Positions 23,595-35,412 of a DNA stretch of 64,000 nt are shown here, in pieces. Source of the DNA: Rebecca billardiae RCC1528 (lineage: Eukaryota > Haptophyta). The number at the start of each line of letters is the position of its first letter. The stretch's first letter is position 1. The stretch is from assembly GCA_965240325.2 (NCBI GenBank), contig OZ251227.1, forward strand, positions 620,001 to 684,000. The letters are read 5' to 3'. The notes beneath the pieces were generated by a model, which was not told where the DNA came from, searched no databases, and worked only from the letters and a program-made list of their open reading frames with translations. Made by a program: the position numbers and the translations under genes.

Positions 23595-26500
23595 CGAGTG
23601 CGCGCGCGCCTCGCGCGCGGCGGCGAGCGCGGCGCTGACGCCCGCCGCCGGGTGGCCCGCGACCGCGACGGCGGCGGCGAGCAGCCCGCTCGCGCCGCCC
23701 CCGTCCGCACCGCCGCCGCCGCTCCCGCCGCCGCCGCCCGCGCCGCCCGCGCCGCCCGCGCGCGCGCGCGGCGCCACCTCGAACGAGCCCGCGCGCGTCG
23801 AGTGGCGGAAGGCAGCGAGGTCGGCGGCGGGGGCGGAGGGCGGCGCGGGGGCGAGCGGCGGCGGGGGCGGCGCCACGTCCGAGCGGGCGGCGGGCAGCGC
23901 CGCCGCCGCCGCCGCCGCCGCCGCGCGCCGCGCGCCGCGCGGCGCCGCGCCGCGGCCGCCGCCGCCGCCGCCGCCGCCGTGCGCGCACGGCGCGTGCGCG
24001 TGCGCCGCCGCGTGCGCGCGCAGCGCCGCCCACAGCGCGTCGAGCAGCGCGAGCACGGGCGCGGAGCCGGCGAGCTCGCACACGGCGCGCGCCGCGTCGA
24101 GGCGCGCCGCGGCGGGCGCGCTCGCCCACACGCCCTCCGCCGCGCGCGCCGCCCCGGCCTCGCCCCACCACCCGTCGCCCAGCGCGCACGCGGCGGGCGC
24201 GCGCGCGCGAGCGCGCGCGCGCACGCCGCGCGCGCGCGCGCCCGGCGGCGGCGGCGGCGGCTCGGCCGCGTCGGCGCGGCGCGCGGCGCCCGCGCCCGCG
24301 CCGTCGGCGCTCGTGTCCATCGGCTCGGCGGCCGCGCCGTGCGGCTGCGCGCGCGCGGACGCGGCGAGCGCGGCGGCGGCGGCGGCGGCGGTGCCGCGCG
24401 GCCGCGGCCGCAGCGCGCGGCAGCGCGGCGCGCCGCCGCCGCCGCCGCCGCCGCCGTCCGCCGCGTGTGCTGCGGCCGCGCCCGCCTGCCCGCAGTCGCA
24501 GAAGAAGCGGCTGAGCCTCGAGTAGCTCAGCTCGTGCCCCAGGTGGCACACCTGCGCGCACAGCGAGCAGCAGCCTGACGCGCCGGTGAGGCCGCACGTG
24601 TAGCAGTAGTACCAGTGCTGCTCGGTGAACGACGAGCCCGTGTGCACGAACGAGCAGACGAGCGCGTCCAGCGGGGCGGGGGCGGAGGGCGGCGCGGCGG
24701 GGCGGGGCGCGAGCGGGGCGGCGGGGGGCGCGGAGCCGCGGCCGCCGCCGGCGCACGCGCACGCGCACCCGCCGCCCGCCGACGCCGCGGCCGCGCGCGC
24801 GCGCAGCCGCGCGGCCGCGCCCGCGGCGCTGGGCGGCGGCGCGGCCGCGCGCCCTCCGGCGGTGCCGCCGCCCTCCGCCTCCGCCTCCGCCTCCGCCTCC
24901 TCCTCCTCCGCATCGTCGTCGTCGTCGTCGACGCCGCCCGAGCCGCCGGCGCTCGCGCCGGCGGCGGCGGCGCCGTCCACGCCGCGCGCGCCCGCCGCCG
25001 CCGCCACCGCCGCCTCGAGCGCGTGCAGCGCGTGCAGCGCACCCACGGGCGGCGGCGGCGCGGACGAGCGTGCGCACCCGCCGCCGCCGCCGTCCGCGTC
25101 CGCGTCCGCGGCCGCGTCGGCGGCGCCCCCGCCGCCGCCGAGCGTGCCAGCGAGCGCGGCCAGGGCGCGCGCGCGCGCGTCTGCGGGCGCGCTGCCGCCC
25201 GCCCGCTCCTCGTGCGACGCGTCCCACTCCGCCTCCTCCTCGTCCTCGTCCTCGTCCTCCTCCGCCTCCTCCTCCTCGCTGCTCTCGTCGCCGCTGTCGG
25301 CGTCGCTGTCGGCGGCGGCGGCGTTGGCGGCGGCGGCGGCGGCGTCTGCGGCCGCGGCCGCGCGGCTGCCGCCCGCATCCGCGCCGGAGGCGGCGGCGGC
25401 GGCGTCGGCGGCGGCGGCGGGTGCTGCGCGTGAGGCCGCGCCGCCGCCGCCCTCCGCGCGCACCACCCGCGCAGCGCCCGCCGCGAGGAACGCGCCCAGG
25501 TCGAGCGCGCACGCGGCGCGCGCGCACGCGTCCGCGCGCGCGGCCTCGGCCGCGGCGCCGCCGCCGCCGGCGCGCGCGCCGGCCGGCGGCGGCGGCTGGG
25601 CCGGCGGCTCGCGCAGCGCGGCGGCGGCGCCCTCGAGCTGCGCGAGCGTCGCGCGCGCCAGCTCGGCGTGCGCGCCGAGCAGCGCCGCCGCGCGCTGCGC
25701 GATGCCCAGCACCGCGCGCAGCTCGGGCGCGCACGGCGCGCCGCCGCCGTCCGCGCCGCCGCCGAGCGCGCGCGCGCACGCGGGCCAGACGGCGGCGGCG
25801 AGCTCGGTGGCGGCGGCGGCGGAGTCGGCGTCCGCGCCGGGGTGCAGGCAGTCGACGAGCGCGCGCGCGAGCGCGCCGCGCGCCCCGCCGTCCGCCCCGC
25901 CCTCCGCGCCGTGCGCCGTCGCGCGTCGCACCCACGCGCGCGCCCAGCCGTGAGCGCCGCGCACCGCCACCAGCCGACAGAGCGCGCGCCGCAGCGGCGC
26001 GCGCGGCCCGCCGCCGCCGGCGGCGCGGGGCGTGTCGGCGGCGTCGGCGGCGACGAGCGCGCAGAGCAGCTCGCGCGCGCGCGCGTCGGCGGGCGGCGCG
26101 GCGCCCGGCGCGAGCGCGCACTCGAGCAGCCACGCGAGCGGCGCGCCCTCCGCGCCGCCGCCGCCGCCCTCGGCGGCGGCGGCGGCGGCGGCGCCGCCGC
26201 CGAGCGCCGCCGCCTCCGCCGCTGCGCGCTGCTCTGCGCGTGCGAAGAGCTGGAGCGTGGCGGCGCGGCGCGTGTGCAGCGCGCGCGAGAGCGCGCCGAG
26301 CGCCTCGGCGAGCGCCGCGTCCGACGCCGCGGCGTGCGTGCCCGCGTGCGCGCGCGCGCACGCCGCGAGCGCGTGCGCGCGCTCGACCGCGCGCGCGTCC
26401 ACCGCAGCGGCCGCGGCCGCGGTGCCGCCGTCCGCGCCGGCGGCGGCGGGGTCGGCGGCGGCGGCGGCGATGCGCTCGAGCGCGCGGCGCGCGGCGGCGG

Positions 26501-26850
26501 CGGCGGCGGGCGCGGCCCAGCACCCGCCCGCCGACGCGGCCAGCGCGGCGGCGCAGGGCGCGTGCGCGGCCAGCGCGCGCGCCGCCGCGCCGCCGCCGGC
26601 CGCGCCGAGCGCGCCCGCCAGCGCGGCCACCGCGTCCGCGGCCGCGCACGCGGCCGCGTGCGCGCGCGCGGCGGAGAGCAGGGCGCCGACGAGCGGCGCG
26701 AGGGCCGCGGGCACGCCGTCGGGCGCGCGCGCGCGCAGCAGCGCCTCGTGCGCGCCCGCGTGCGCGCACAGCGAAGCCACCGTCAGCGCCGCCGCCGTGG
26801 GCGCGGCCGCGCCGCCGCCGGGCTCGGCGCCGCCGCCGCGCGCGCCGCGC

Positions 26851-26892
<42 letters not shown>

Positions 26893-27912
26893 GGCGGCGC
26901 GGCGAGCGCGACGATCGCCGCGGCGGGTGCCGCGCCCACGCCCGCGAGCTCGAGCAGCGCGCGCGCGGCCGCGGCCCCCAGCCCCGCGCCCAGCACGGCG
27001 AGCGCGAGCTCGGGCGGCGCGGCGTCGGCGGCGGCGTCGGCGGCGGGCGCGGCGCACAGCGCGCGCGTGAGCTCGCGCGCCGCGCCGCTCAGCGCGGCGC
27101 GGCTCGCGGCGACGGCGGCGGCGGCGGGCTCGGCGGTCGCGTCGGCGAGCGCGCGGCCGCGCGCGCGCGCGGCGGCGCCGGCGCTCCCGCTCTGCGCGCG
27201 CGCCGCCACGCCGCCCGCCGCCGCGCGCAGCACGTGGCACAGCCGGCTCAGCGCGGCGTGCGCGCGCGCGCTGCCGCCCGCCGCGGCCGCGGCCGCGCCG
27301 AGCGCGCCGCCGAGCGCGGCCGCGCGCGCGCCGTACGCGCGCTCGTCGTCCGCGCCGCCGGCGGCGGGGCGCGCGGCGGCGGCGGCGGCGCTCGGCGGCG
27401 CGTCGGCGCCGCCGTGCGCGCCGTCCGCGCCGCCGAGCGCCACGCCGAGCAGCCAGAGATTGTGCGCGCCGCGGCGCTCGACGACGCGCGGCGCGTCGGC
27501 GGCGGGCGCGCGCGCGCCCGCCGCCGCGGCCGGCGGCGGCGGCAGCAGCGGCAGCACGCCGCCTCGCCACGGCTCTGGCGGCGGCAGCGCGGGCAGCAGG
27601 GCGCACGCCACGTCGCGCAGCAGCGCGCACGCCGCCTCGTCCGCCGCGCCGCCCCCCGCCGGCCGCGCGCACGACAGCGCGTGCAGCGCGCCGTACAGCT
27701 CGCCGTGCGCGCGCGCGTCGCGGCCGGGCGCGCGCGCGAGCTCGGCCGCGCACGCGCCCGCGCGCGCGGGCGGCGCGCAGAGGATGGCGTCGGGGTCGGC
27801 GAGGAGCGCGCGCGCCAGCGCGTCGTCCACGCCCAGCGCGGCGGACGCGGAGCGCTCGCACGCGGCCGGCCCGCGCGGCGGCTCGGCCCACGCCCACGCC
27901 AGCCACTCGCGC

Positions 27913-27946
<34 letters not shown>

Positions 27947-29083
27947 CGGCCGGCGGCGCGGCCTCGAGCGCGCGGCGCGCGGCCGCTGCGAGCGGGTGCG
28001 TGGGCTGGTGCGCGCGCAGGCCGTGCGCGAGGATGGCGAGCAGCTGCACGCACGCGATGCTGCCGCCCGCGCGCAGCGCGGGCGCGGGGCGCTCGAAGGG
28101 CGCGGGCCCGCCCTCGCGGCCCGCCGCCGCGCCGCGCGGCCCCTCGGCCGCGCGCGCTGCGAGCGCGTCCGCCGCCGCGCGCAGCAGGGCCGCCTTCTCC
28201 TCCGAGCTGCCGAGCGCGTGCGCGCAGTAGGCGAGGGCGCGCGCGGAGGCGAGGGGCAGCGCGCCCTGCGCGAGGAGCGCGTGCGACAGGGACGCGCCGG
28301 CCGCGTGCGCGCCGCCGCCGCCGCCGAGCCCCAGCTCCATCGGCTCGGGACCAGCGGCATCATCGCACATGCCGCCGTCTGCGCCGCCGTCCGCGCCGCC
28401 GCCGTCCGCGCCGCCGCCGCCGCCGCCGCCGCCGCCGAGCGCTTGCAGTGCGCCGAGCAGCAGCTGCACGCACAGCGAGCGCGGCGGAGGCGAGGGCGGC
28501 GCGGAGGGCGGCGAGGCGGCGGCCGCCTCCAACTCCGCCGCCGACGCGAGCGCGAGGCGCACGCTCAGCGCCAGCGGCTCCCGCCGCATGAGGGCGCGCG
28601 CGCCGCCGAGCGCGCCGAGCGCGCGGCCCCGCGCGCCGCCGCCGAGCGCGCCGCTGCCGCCCACCGCCGCGGACAGCGCGCGCAGCTGCGCGCGCGCGGC
28701 CGGGTGGTGCACGTCGGCGGCGCCGAGCGCGCGCGCGAGCGCCTCGACGACGAGCGGCGCGCGCAGCTGCGCGCGCACCGCGCCGCGCAGCGCGCACGCC
28801 GCCGCCGCGCCCTCCGCGCCGCCGTGCGCGTGCGCGTGCGCGTGCGCGTGCGCGTGCGCGTCGAAGAGCAGCTCGCAGCCCACGGCGGCGAGGGCGCACG
28901 CGCACTCGGCCGCGCCGACCGGGCCGTCGCGCGGCGTGGCGGCCGCGCCGCCGCCGCCGCCGCCGCCGCGCTGCCGAGGCGCCGCGCCCGCCCAGTCGGC
29001 CGCGCACGCCGCGGGGCCGCGCGCGGGCGGCGCGCCGAGCGCGCCGCGCCGCGCCGCGGCCGCCGCGCCGCCGGCCGCGGCGC

Positions 29084-29123
<40 letters not shown>

Positions 29124-32100
29124 CAGCGGCGGCGCGTGCGCCGCGCCTCCTCCCGAGCCTCGGCGCGCCGCGCCCTCCGCCTCCTCCGCGCCCTCGTCCG
29201 CGCACGCCACCGCCCACGCCACCGCCGCCACCCACGTGACCACCAGACCGCCGCCGCCGCCGCCGCACGCGCCGCCGCCGCCGCCGTCGGCGGCGGCGTC
29301 GGCGGCGGTCGCGGCGGCGCGCGCGCGCGGCGGCGGCGGCTCGGCGGCGGGCGCGATGGCGGCGGCCACCTCGGCCTCCGCGCCCGCGCCCACCGCCTCG
29401 GCGGCCGCCTCGGCGCCGGTGGCGCTCAGCTCAGCGAGCACGAAACACAGCAACGCCACCGCTGCCGGCGGCGGCGGCGGCGCGCACGCGCTCAGCGCGC
29501 GGCGCAGGCGCGCGGCGGCGGTGGGGTCGGCGGCGGGCGCGGCGGCGCCGGGGAGCGGCGGGTGCGGCGCGGCGCACACCGCGCGCAGCACGCCCGGCGC
29601 GTCCACCGCCACCGCGAGCGCCGCGCTCAGCTCGCGCGCCACGCCGCCCACCCAGCGCGCGCGCGCCACCGCGCTCGCCTCCGACGCACGCACGGCCTCG
29701 AGCGCGCCCTCGAGAGCGCGCGAGGCGGCGAGGGCGCGCAGCGCGGAGGAGGCGTGCGCGCGCGCCGACGCGGCGTGCGCGGACGCGCCGGCGGGCGCGG
29801 CGGGCGCGCGGCCGAACGGCGCGCTCGCGCCGCCGCCGCCGCCGCCGTCGGCGCGGACGAGCCGCGGGCGCGCGAGCGCGGCCGCTGCGAGCGCAAGCTC
29901 CGCACACTCCGCGCCGAGCTCGGTGGCGCAGGCGCGCGTGGCGGGCGCGGCGCGCGCGAGGGCGAGGGTGGCGGCGCACAGCTCGATCGCGGCGGCGGTG
30001 CCGCCGTCCGCGCCACCGCCCGCGCCCGACGCACCCGCCGGCAGCGCCGCGCCCGCCGCGCTCAGCGCCCGGCACGCCGCCGCGGCCGCGCACAGCGTCA
30101 GCCGCACGCCGTCCAGCGCGCCCACCCACAGGGCGCACAGCTGCGCGCGCGCGCCCTCGGCGGCGGAGGGCGCGGCGGCGCGCGAGGCCGGCGCGGACGC
30201 GCCCGGCGGCAGCGCCGCGGGCTGCGGCGCGCCGATCGCGGCGAGCATGGCGGCCGCTCCGCTCTGGCGCGCGGGCGGCGCGGGCGGCGCGGGCGGCGGC
30301 GCGGCCGCCGCGCCGTCGCCGCCGCCGCCGCCGCCCGCCGATCCGCCGCCCGGCGCGGCGGCGACGGCGCTCGCCGCGGCGACGGCGCTCGCCACCGTCG
30401 CCGCCGCCGCCGCGTCCGCCGCCGCGACGGCGGAGGCGAACGGGACGAGGTTGGTGGGCGGCGCGCGCGGCGTGCGCAGCGCGCGCAGCAAGCCCGCGCG
30501 CGCTTCGGGCGCGGCGTGCGGCAGCAGCAGCGCGCGCGCGATCGCCGTGGCGTGCGACGCGGCGCGCAGCAGCGCGACGGGCTCGGCCGCGGCCGCGAGC
30601 GTCGCCGACGCGCGCGCACCGCGCGCACCGCCACCCGCCGCGCCGCCGACGCCCGCCGCGAGCGCGCCAGTCGCGGTGCTCGGCTCGCCGCCGCCCGCGC
30701 CCGGCGGGTGCTGCGCTGCCGACTCGAGCGCCGGCTCGGCCGGCGGCACGCCGGAGGCGGGCGGCGCGGCCGCGTCGGCGGCGGCGCGCGCCGCCGCCGC
30801 CGACACCGCCGCCGCGTCGGCGCCCACGGCGGCGAGCCAGCCCGCGGCGCACGTGAGCAGCTGGCGGCAGGCCGCACGCACCGCCGCGCTGGGCGGCGCC
30901 AGAGCGTGAGCAGCGCCGTGCGCGCCGCCGCCGCCCGCCGCCGCGCCGCCCTCGGCGCGCGCGTGCGCGCCGCCATGGCGCGACTCGGCCGCGCGCTGCC
31001 GCCGCGCCGCGCCGCCGCCGCCGCCGCCGCCATCCTCGCCGCCGCCCTCGCTGCCGCCGCCGTCCTCCGCGTCCGCCTCCACGCCGCCCAGTCCGGCCAG
31101 TCCGGCCGAGCGCGAGTCGGCGGTGCTGCCGCTGCGCGAGCTGGCAAGCAGCGCGCGCGCGGCGCCAAAGGGCCCGCCGCCCGGCTGCGCGCGCGCGCGC
31201 GCGTCGGCGGCGCCGGCGTCGGCGTCCTCGTCGTCCTCGTCGTCCTCCGCGCCGAACTCGCCGTCGTCGTACTGCGGCGGCGGCGGCGGCGCGGCCGGGC
31301 GGCGCGCGGCGCGCGGCGCGCGCCGGCCGGCGCCGGCGCCGCCGCCATCCATCGCATCGTCCTCGGCGGCGTCGTCGAGCGCGGCGGCGGGCTCGTCGTC
31401 GGAGTCGTCGTCGTCGTCCTGGCCCTCGTCGCTCAGGCCTGCGAGCCCGGGCTCCGAGCCCGAGCCGTCGTCGTCGCCGCACGCGCCGCCGTGATCGTCG
31501 GCGGCGCGGCGGCCCGCGCGCCGCTCCGCGGACGCGGCGGCGTAGCCGTCGTCGTCGTCGTCGTCCATCGGCTCGGCGCTGGCGGCGGCGCTGGCGGCGT
31601 GCGGCGGCGTGGCGCGCCACGCGCCACCTGCGTGCGCCGCGCCCGCCTCGGCCTCGGCCTCCGCGCCGCCGTGCAGCGCGCTCGCCGCCAGCTCGTGCGC
31701 GCACGCGGCCGCGAGCAGAACGAGCTCCTCGCGCGCGTGGCCGGCGGCGGCGGGCGCGTGCTCGGCGAGCAGCCGGGAGAACGGCGGGATGAGCGCGAGC
31801 AGGCGCTCGCGCCGCGTCGTACTCGGCGGCGCGAGCAGCTGCGCGCGCACCTCGTCGATGAGCGACTGCGCGCGGGCGGGCGGGCGGGCGGCAGGCATGC
31901 GCGCGCGGGCGCGGGCGTCGCGTAGGCGCGCGTGAGGCGGCGGCGCGACGCGCGCGCGAGGCGCGGCGCGCGCGAGCGGGGCGCACCACGATGATCGCAA
32001 CGTCCTCGAGCGCCTCCGCATGCGTGGCCTGGGGGCCCTGCGGCGGCGGCGGCTCGCGCGGCTTCTCGTGCGCGCTCGGCACGCTCGACTCGTCGTGCGG

Positions 32101-32223
32101 CGGCGCGTCGGGTGCATGCGGCTCCGGCGCGACCATGAGCGACTTGGAGAGCGAGATCGCGAGGAGCAGGTCTGGGTCCAGATGCGCGTGCCCGTCCTGC
32201 TGCTCACGCCCGTCGCGGCCCAT
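11051..32223 (-). CDS. UBR4: UBR4/BIG-type giant E3 ubiquitin ligase (N-recognin)
   Basis: My model joins exons 32223-31990, 31865-11734, 11585-11384 and 11260-11051, giving 6,925 aa; all junctions are GT-AG and in phase. Residues 16-29 form a UIM-like helix (DPDLLLAISLSKSL). Around 2475-2540 lies the UBR box (CSFVHTGSSFTEQHWYYCYTC, ending FFCDCGQAG), which binds N-degrons in this family. About 2930-3050 matches the UBR4 beta-propeller. A textbook UIM (EDEALRQALALSLA) is near 3910. A Cys cluster (CPRCSRAVTDRHGICRHCG) lies at 4919-4975. Conserved blocks with EFIRGSMGKAP and DDDNGMELLVSG are near 5790-5850. The catalytic hemiRING region (CVVCHEGF, later ATCHRDA, HDIRTLLLRFA, GGGRESN) covers 6396-6581. 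The two last introns restore the final helices: DACR joins PMLLYLWLLERL, and AGVE joins ELLAEFDAEM, as in animal UBR4. It is longer than the roughly 5,100-5,200 aa of animal and plant homologues because of poly-Ala and poly-Gly insertions. More introns could hide in those. Confidence 0.85.
16511..16576 (-). repeat. 9-bp tandem repeat coding (His-Ala-Gln)7 in UBR4
   Basis: Seven near-perfect 9-bp units, CTGAGCGTG on the + strand, encode seven His-Ala-Gln triplets near residue 5175 of the UBR4 homologue. It lies between the Cys cluster and the conserved C-terminal blocks, in a probable disordered linker. The near identity of the units suggests recent slippage. Confidence 0.9.
18282..18365 (-). 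repeat. Trinucleotide (CCG) tract coding about 28 Gly in UBR4
   Basis: An almost pure CCG run on the + strand reads as GGC on the coding strand and encodes a poly-Gly tract of about 28 residues. It is the longest of many shorter CCG/GCC runs in the gene (for example near 20805-20850, 22310-22350 and 26855-26890). Such runs are prone to length change and to sequencing error. Confidence 0.95.
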
Positions 32224-32385
32224 AAAGGTGCGCCCGCGTCGCGGCCGGCGGTGCGCTGGCGTCCCCCGGTTGGCGGAGGCGACAGCCGTGTCCGCCCGAC
32301 GCCAAGCAAGGCCAGGAAGCAAGGTCTGGGGGGGGGTCCGGGCGATGTGCTCCAGCCTCCTCGCCGTATCCGGTCCAGTGCGCCG
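32224..32385. promoter_or_regulatory. Divergent promoter region, UBR4 / methyltransferase
   Basis: A 162-bp gap between the modelled first exon of UBR4 and the start of the methyltransferase gene. It is GC-rich with a G run near 32329-32337 and no TATA box. It counts as a promoter only if the first-exon model for UBR4 is right; otherwise the UBR4 start would move left, to 31898. Confidence 0.4.
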
Positions 32386-33714
32386 ATGCCACGACAGTTC
32401 CCCCGCGCGATGGCGCCTGTCAGGCCGGCCGTCATCACGGCCTCCGCGCTCGCGCTCGCGCTCGCCGCGCGCGGCGGCGCGGCGGCGGCGGGGCCCGACG
32501 GGCCGCAGCTGCTGCTCACACACCGGCGCGACAAGCTGCGCAGCGTGCTCGACGCGGAGGTGCGGCTCGTGCTCGGCGCGCGCGCAGCGCCGACAGCCGA
32601 CTGGGGGCTGTGGGAGCTGCGCGGAGACGCCGCACCCGAACTCGCGCGGCTCGCCGCGTTCCGGCTGCACCTGGTCGAGCTCGCCGCGGCGCCGTCGCTC
32701 CGTGAGCTCGTGCCGCGCGTGCGCGCGCGCCGGCTGCGCGACGTCGGCTGGACGCTGCGCGTGGAGGCGCTGGCGCCGCCGGCAGACGGCTCGCCTCGCA
32801 GCGCCGCGCTGTGCGCGCTCGCGCAGGCAATCGACGGGCCGCCCGCCGTCGGCGCGGCCGGATGGGACGATGTGCTCGCGGGCACGGCGGAGCACGCCGC
32901 CGCGCCCACGCAGTTCGTGCTCGTGCAGGGCGCGGCGGGCGAGCGCGCGTTCCGGCTGGCGCGCGTGTGCGGCGCTCAGCCTCGCGAGCTCTCTCCTGAG
33001 GGCGAGCTGGCCGCGATGTGGCGGCGGCGGCCGTTCACGTTCGAGGCGGCGACGGACCTGACGCTGGCGCGTGCCGCGGTCTCCGCCGCGCTCGCCGCGG
33101 ACGACGACGACGCCGAGCGCTACCCGCCCGGCCCGCTGTCCGTCTTCGACCCGTGCTGCGGCTCGGGCACGCTCGCGTTCGCCGCGGCGAGCTCGCGCGG
33201 GGTGGCCTCGATGCTGTCGGACGTGAACGAGCGCTGCGTGCACGGCGCCGCGGCGAACCTGCGCTGGGCGGCGGCAGAGCTCGGCGCGGGCGGCGCGACG
33301 GCGGCACTCGTCGCACCGCCGCTCGCCGCACGCGCGGCGCGCGCGCTCGGGCGCGCGCGCGTGCTCGGCGCTCGCGACGCCCGCGGCGCGTCGGGCGGCG
33401 GCGCGGCGCCGCCGCTCGCGCCGCCGCCCGCGCACATCGTGGCCAACATCCCGTGGAATCGCGGCGCGCGCACGCCCGGATCGGACCACCGGGCGTACGT
33501 GCGCGCGCTGCTCGCCGGGCTGCGCGACGTGGGCGCGCCGGGCGCGCGGTACGCGCTCGTGAGCGGCGAGCCGATCGGCACCGAGCTGCGCGCGCTTGGG
33601 TACGCGCTGCGCGCCGAGGCGCCCGTCGGCGGCGTGCGCGGCGGCCCGCCGGCGTGCGTGCTCACCGTCGCGCGCGGACCGATCATCCGGCGCGTGCGAG
33701 CGCCTCCTCGATGA
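32386..33714 (+). CDS. Class I SAM-dependent RNA methyltransferase (THUMP/Trm11-like)
   Basis: A 442-aa protein. The C-terminal half has SAM-binding motif I, VFDPCCGSGTLAFAAA (around residue 255), an acidic residue in the next strand (SDVNERCVHGAA), and motif IV, HIVANIPWNRG (around residue 354). Motif IV N-PW-type signatures are typical of enzymes that methylate the exocyclic amine of guanine in RNA (the Trm11, Trm14, RlmL and THUMPD group). The preceding RRPFTFEAATDLTLARAAVSAA matches the linker in front of that fold. The N-terminal half, with an RLRDVGWTLRVEA block, may be a diverged THUMP-type RNA-binding region. The first 35 residues are hydrophobic and Ala-rich and could be a targeting peptide. 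ATG 32410 is an alternative start. Exact substrate is not deducible. Confidence 0.7.
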   Translation: MPRQFPRAMAPVRPAVITASALALALAARGGAAAAGPDGPQLLLTHRRDKLRSVLDAEVRLVLGARAAPTADWGLWELRGDAAPELARLAAFRLHLVELAAAPSLRELVPRVRARRLRDVGWTLRVEALAPPADGSPRSAALCALAQAIDGPPAVGAAGWDDVLAGTAEHAAAPTQFVLVQGAAGERAFRLARVCGAQPRELSPEGELAAMWRRRPFTFEAATDLTLARAAVSAALAADDDDAERYPPGPLSVFDPCCGSGTLAFAAASSRGVASMLSDVNERCVHGAAANLRWAAAELGAGGATAALVAPPLAARAARALGRARVLGARDARGASGGGAAPPLAPPPAHIVANIPWNRGARTPGSDHRAYVRALLAGLRDVGAPGARYALVSGEPIGTELRALGYALRAEAPVGGVRGGPPACVLTVARGPIIRRVRAPPR

Positions 33715-34128
33715 GCGCCGAGCATCGCGCCCATCCCGATCCACGTACTGCTGCTGCCGTGCCATATGAACTGTACGACTACTGCTGCTGCTGATCGTCG
33801 ACGCGATGACGACGACGATGACGACGACATTTATTCGTCGCGCAGTGATGATGGCGCGCGGGACACGGTGATGGGCGTGGCGCGCGCTGCGGCGGCAGTC
33901 AATGTGCCCGTGCTCGGGTGATGGGCGCTCGGGGGACCGATGGTCGGCTACGACTGCTATATATATGCTGAGTAGCAGACGACGATATCGACTATATATT
34001 CAAGCAGTCACTTATATTAATATTCAACGCATGTCGCGTACTATGCGCGGTAGCTATAGTACAGCGCATCGACGGCTACGACGCGCGACTACGCGGGCGC
34101 ATGAGTATACTGATTACTGATGTGATGA
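33715..34128. other. Convergent intergenic region, AT-rich
   Basis: About 410 bp between the 3' ends of the methyltransferase and subtilase genes. It starts with GAC/GAT trinucleotide repeats (33800-33830) and then holds AT-rich DNA at about 33955-34025. It probably holds 3' processing signals for both genes, inferred from position. No gene seen. Confidence 0.5.
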
Positions 34129-34523
34129 CTAGCACCTGGAGATGGCGGCGGCCGCCGCCGCGCCCGTGGCGTGCGACGACTGCGCGCCAGGAGTGACGAT
34201 GTTGCTGCCATTCGCCGGCGCCCCCGCCGCGCCCGGCGGCGCCGATGAAATGGTCCTGGACGAGGGCGGCGCAGTCGAGGAATCGCAGTACGGCGCGTAC
34301 GGCGGCGGTAGCGCGCTGCCTGCCGCCTGCAGCGTCACGTCGTCCAGCCGCGCGGCCGGGCCCGCGCACGCGCGTGCGGCAGCGAACGGGTCCCCCACTG
34401 CAGACGCGTCCGTGGCGGCGGCCGGCTGCTCGCTCGCGTCGCCGCAGCCCGCCGCTTGCGCGGACAGTCGGTGTGGCCGTGCAAAGGGGTTGTCGATGCC
34501 GCCTCCAGGCGCTGCTGCTGCAG

Positions 34524-34554
<31 letters not shown>

Positions 34555-35378
34555 GAGCGCAGGCGGCGCGGGCGGCGCCGCCGCCACCGGCGGTGGCGGT
34601 GGCGCGGGCGCTCGCGCGGCCTCGCCGCCCCTCATCCACGTCGTCGCGAGCTCGACGTCGGGTGCGGCCGCCATGCGGGGCGGCAGGGCCGGCGGCGGCG
34701 CGCTTGTGCCGGCGGCGCGGGCGGCGCGGGCCCCGGGCGCGGCCGGCCCGCCGCGCCGCAGCGCGGCGGGCCCCTTGGCGCGCGCGTAGTGCCGGCGCAG
34801 CGCGAGCATCGCGCAGAAGCCGAGCGTGGCGGCGGCGACCGAGCAGAGCACGATGGCGAGCGTCTGCTGCCGCCGCGCGGCCGCGTCGTGCGAGAGCCGA
34901 CCGCCCGGCGGCGCCGGCGGGGGCGGCGAGCGCAGGTACAGCGGGAGCGGGCTGGGCGGCGGCGGGCGCGGCGGCGGCGGGCTCGGGCTGGGCGGCGGCG
35001 GGCTCGGCGGCGGCGCGGGCCCCACGTAGAAGTCGACAAAGTCGGTGCCCCTGAACTCGCCGCCGCGCGCCAGCTCCTGTCCGTCGAGCAGCACGCGGTA
35101 CTCGCCGTACCCGTACCAGCAGCACAGGCCGTCGAAGCCCTGGTCGAAGATCTCCCAGCGGTACGAGCCGTGCTGCACGTGCTCCACGTCCCACACCGTC
35201 GTGCCGTCGCCCGCCCCCATCGCCTCGCGCCGCAGCTCCACCAGCCCCGCGGGCGCGCGCACGAAGAGCGACCACGAGACCTCCTGCGGGTACTCGTCCG
35301 GGGACACGCGCACCTGCAGCCGCGCGCCCGGCGGCGCGGGCGGCGGCGAGGGCGGCGCGGGCGGCGCGGGCGGCGGGC

Positions 35379-35412
<34 letters not shown>

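Noticed and set aside
19273-31925. Further long + strand frames (19273-24525, 25668-31925, 28369-30909)
   Set aside because: All are shadows of UBR4 with low-complexity composition.
31866-32909. Start of UBR4 at 32909
   Set aside because: This would overlap the methyltransferase gene on the other strand, and the extra residues have no UBR4 similarity. The in-phase first exon at 32223 explains the data better.
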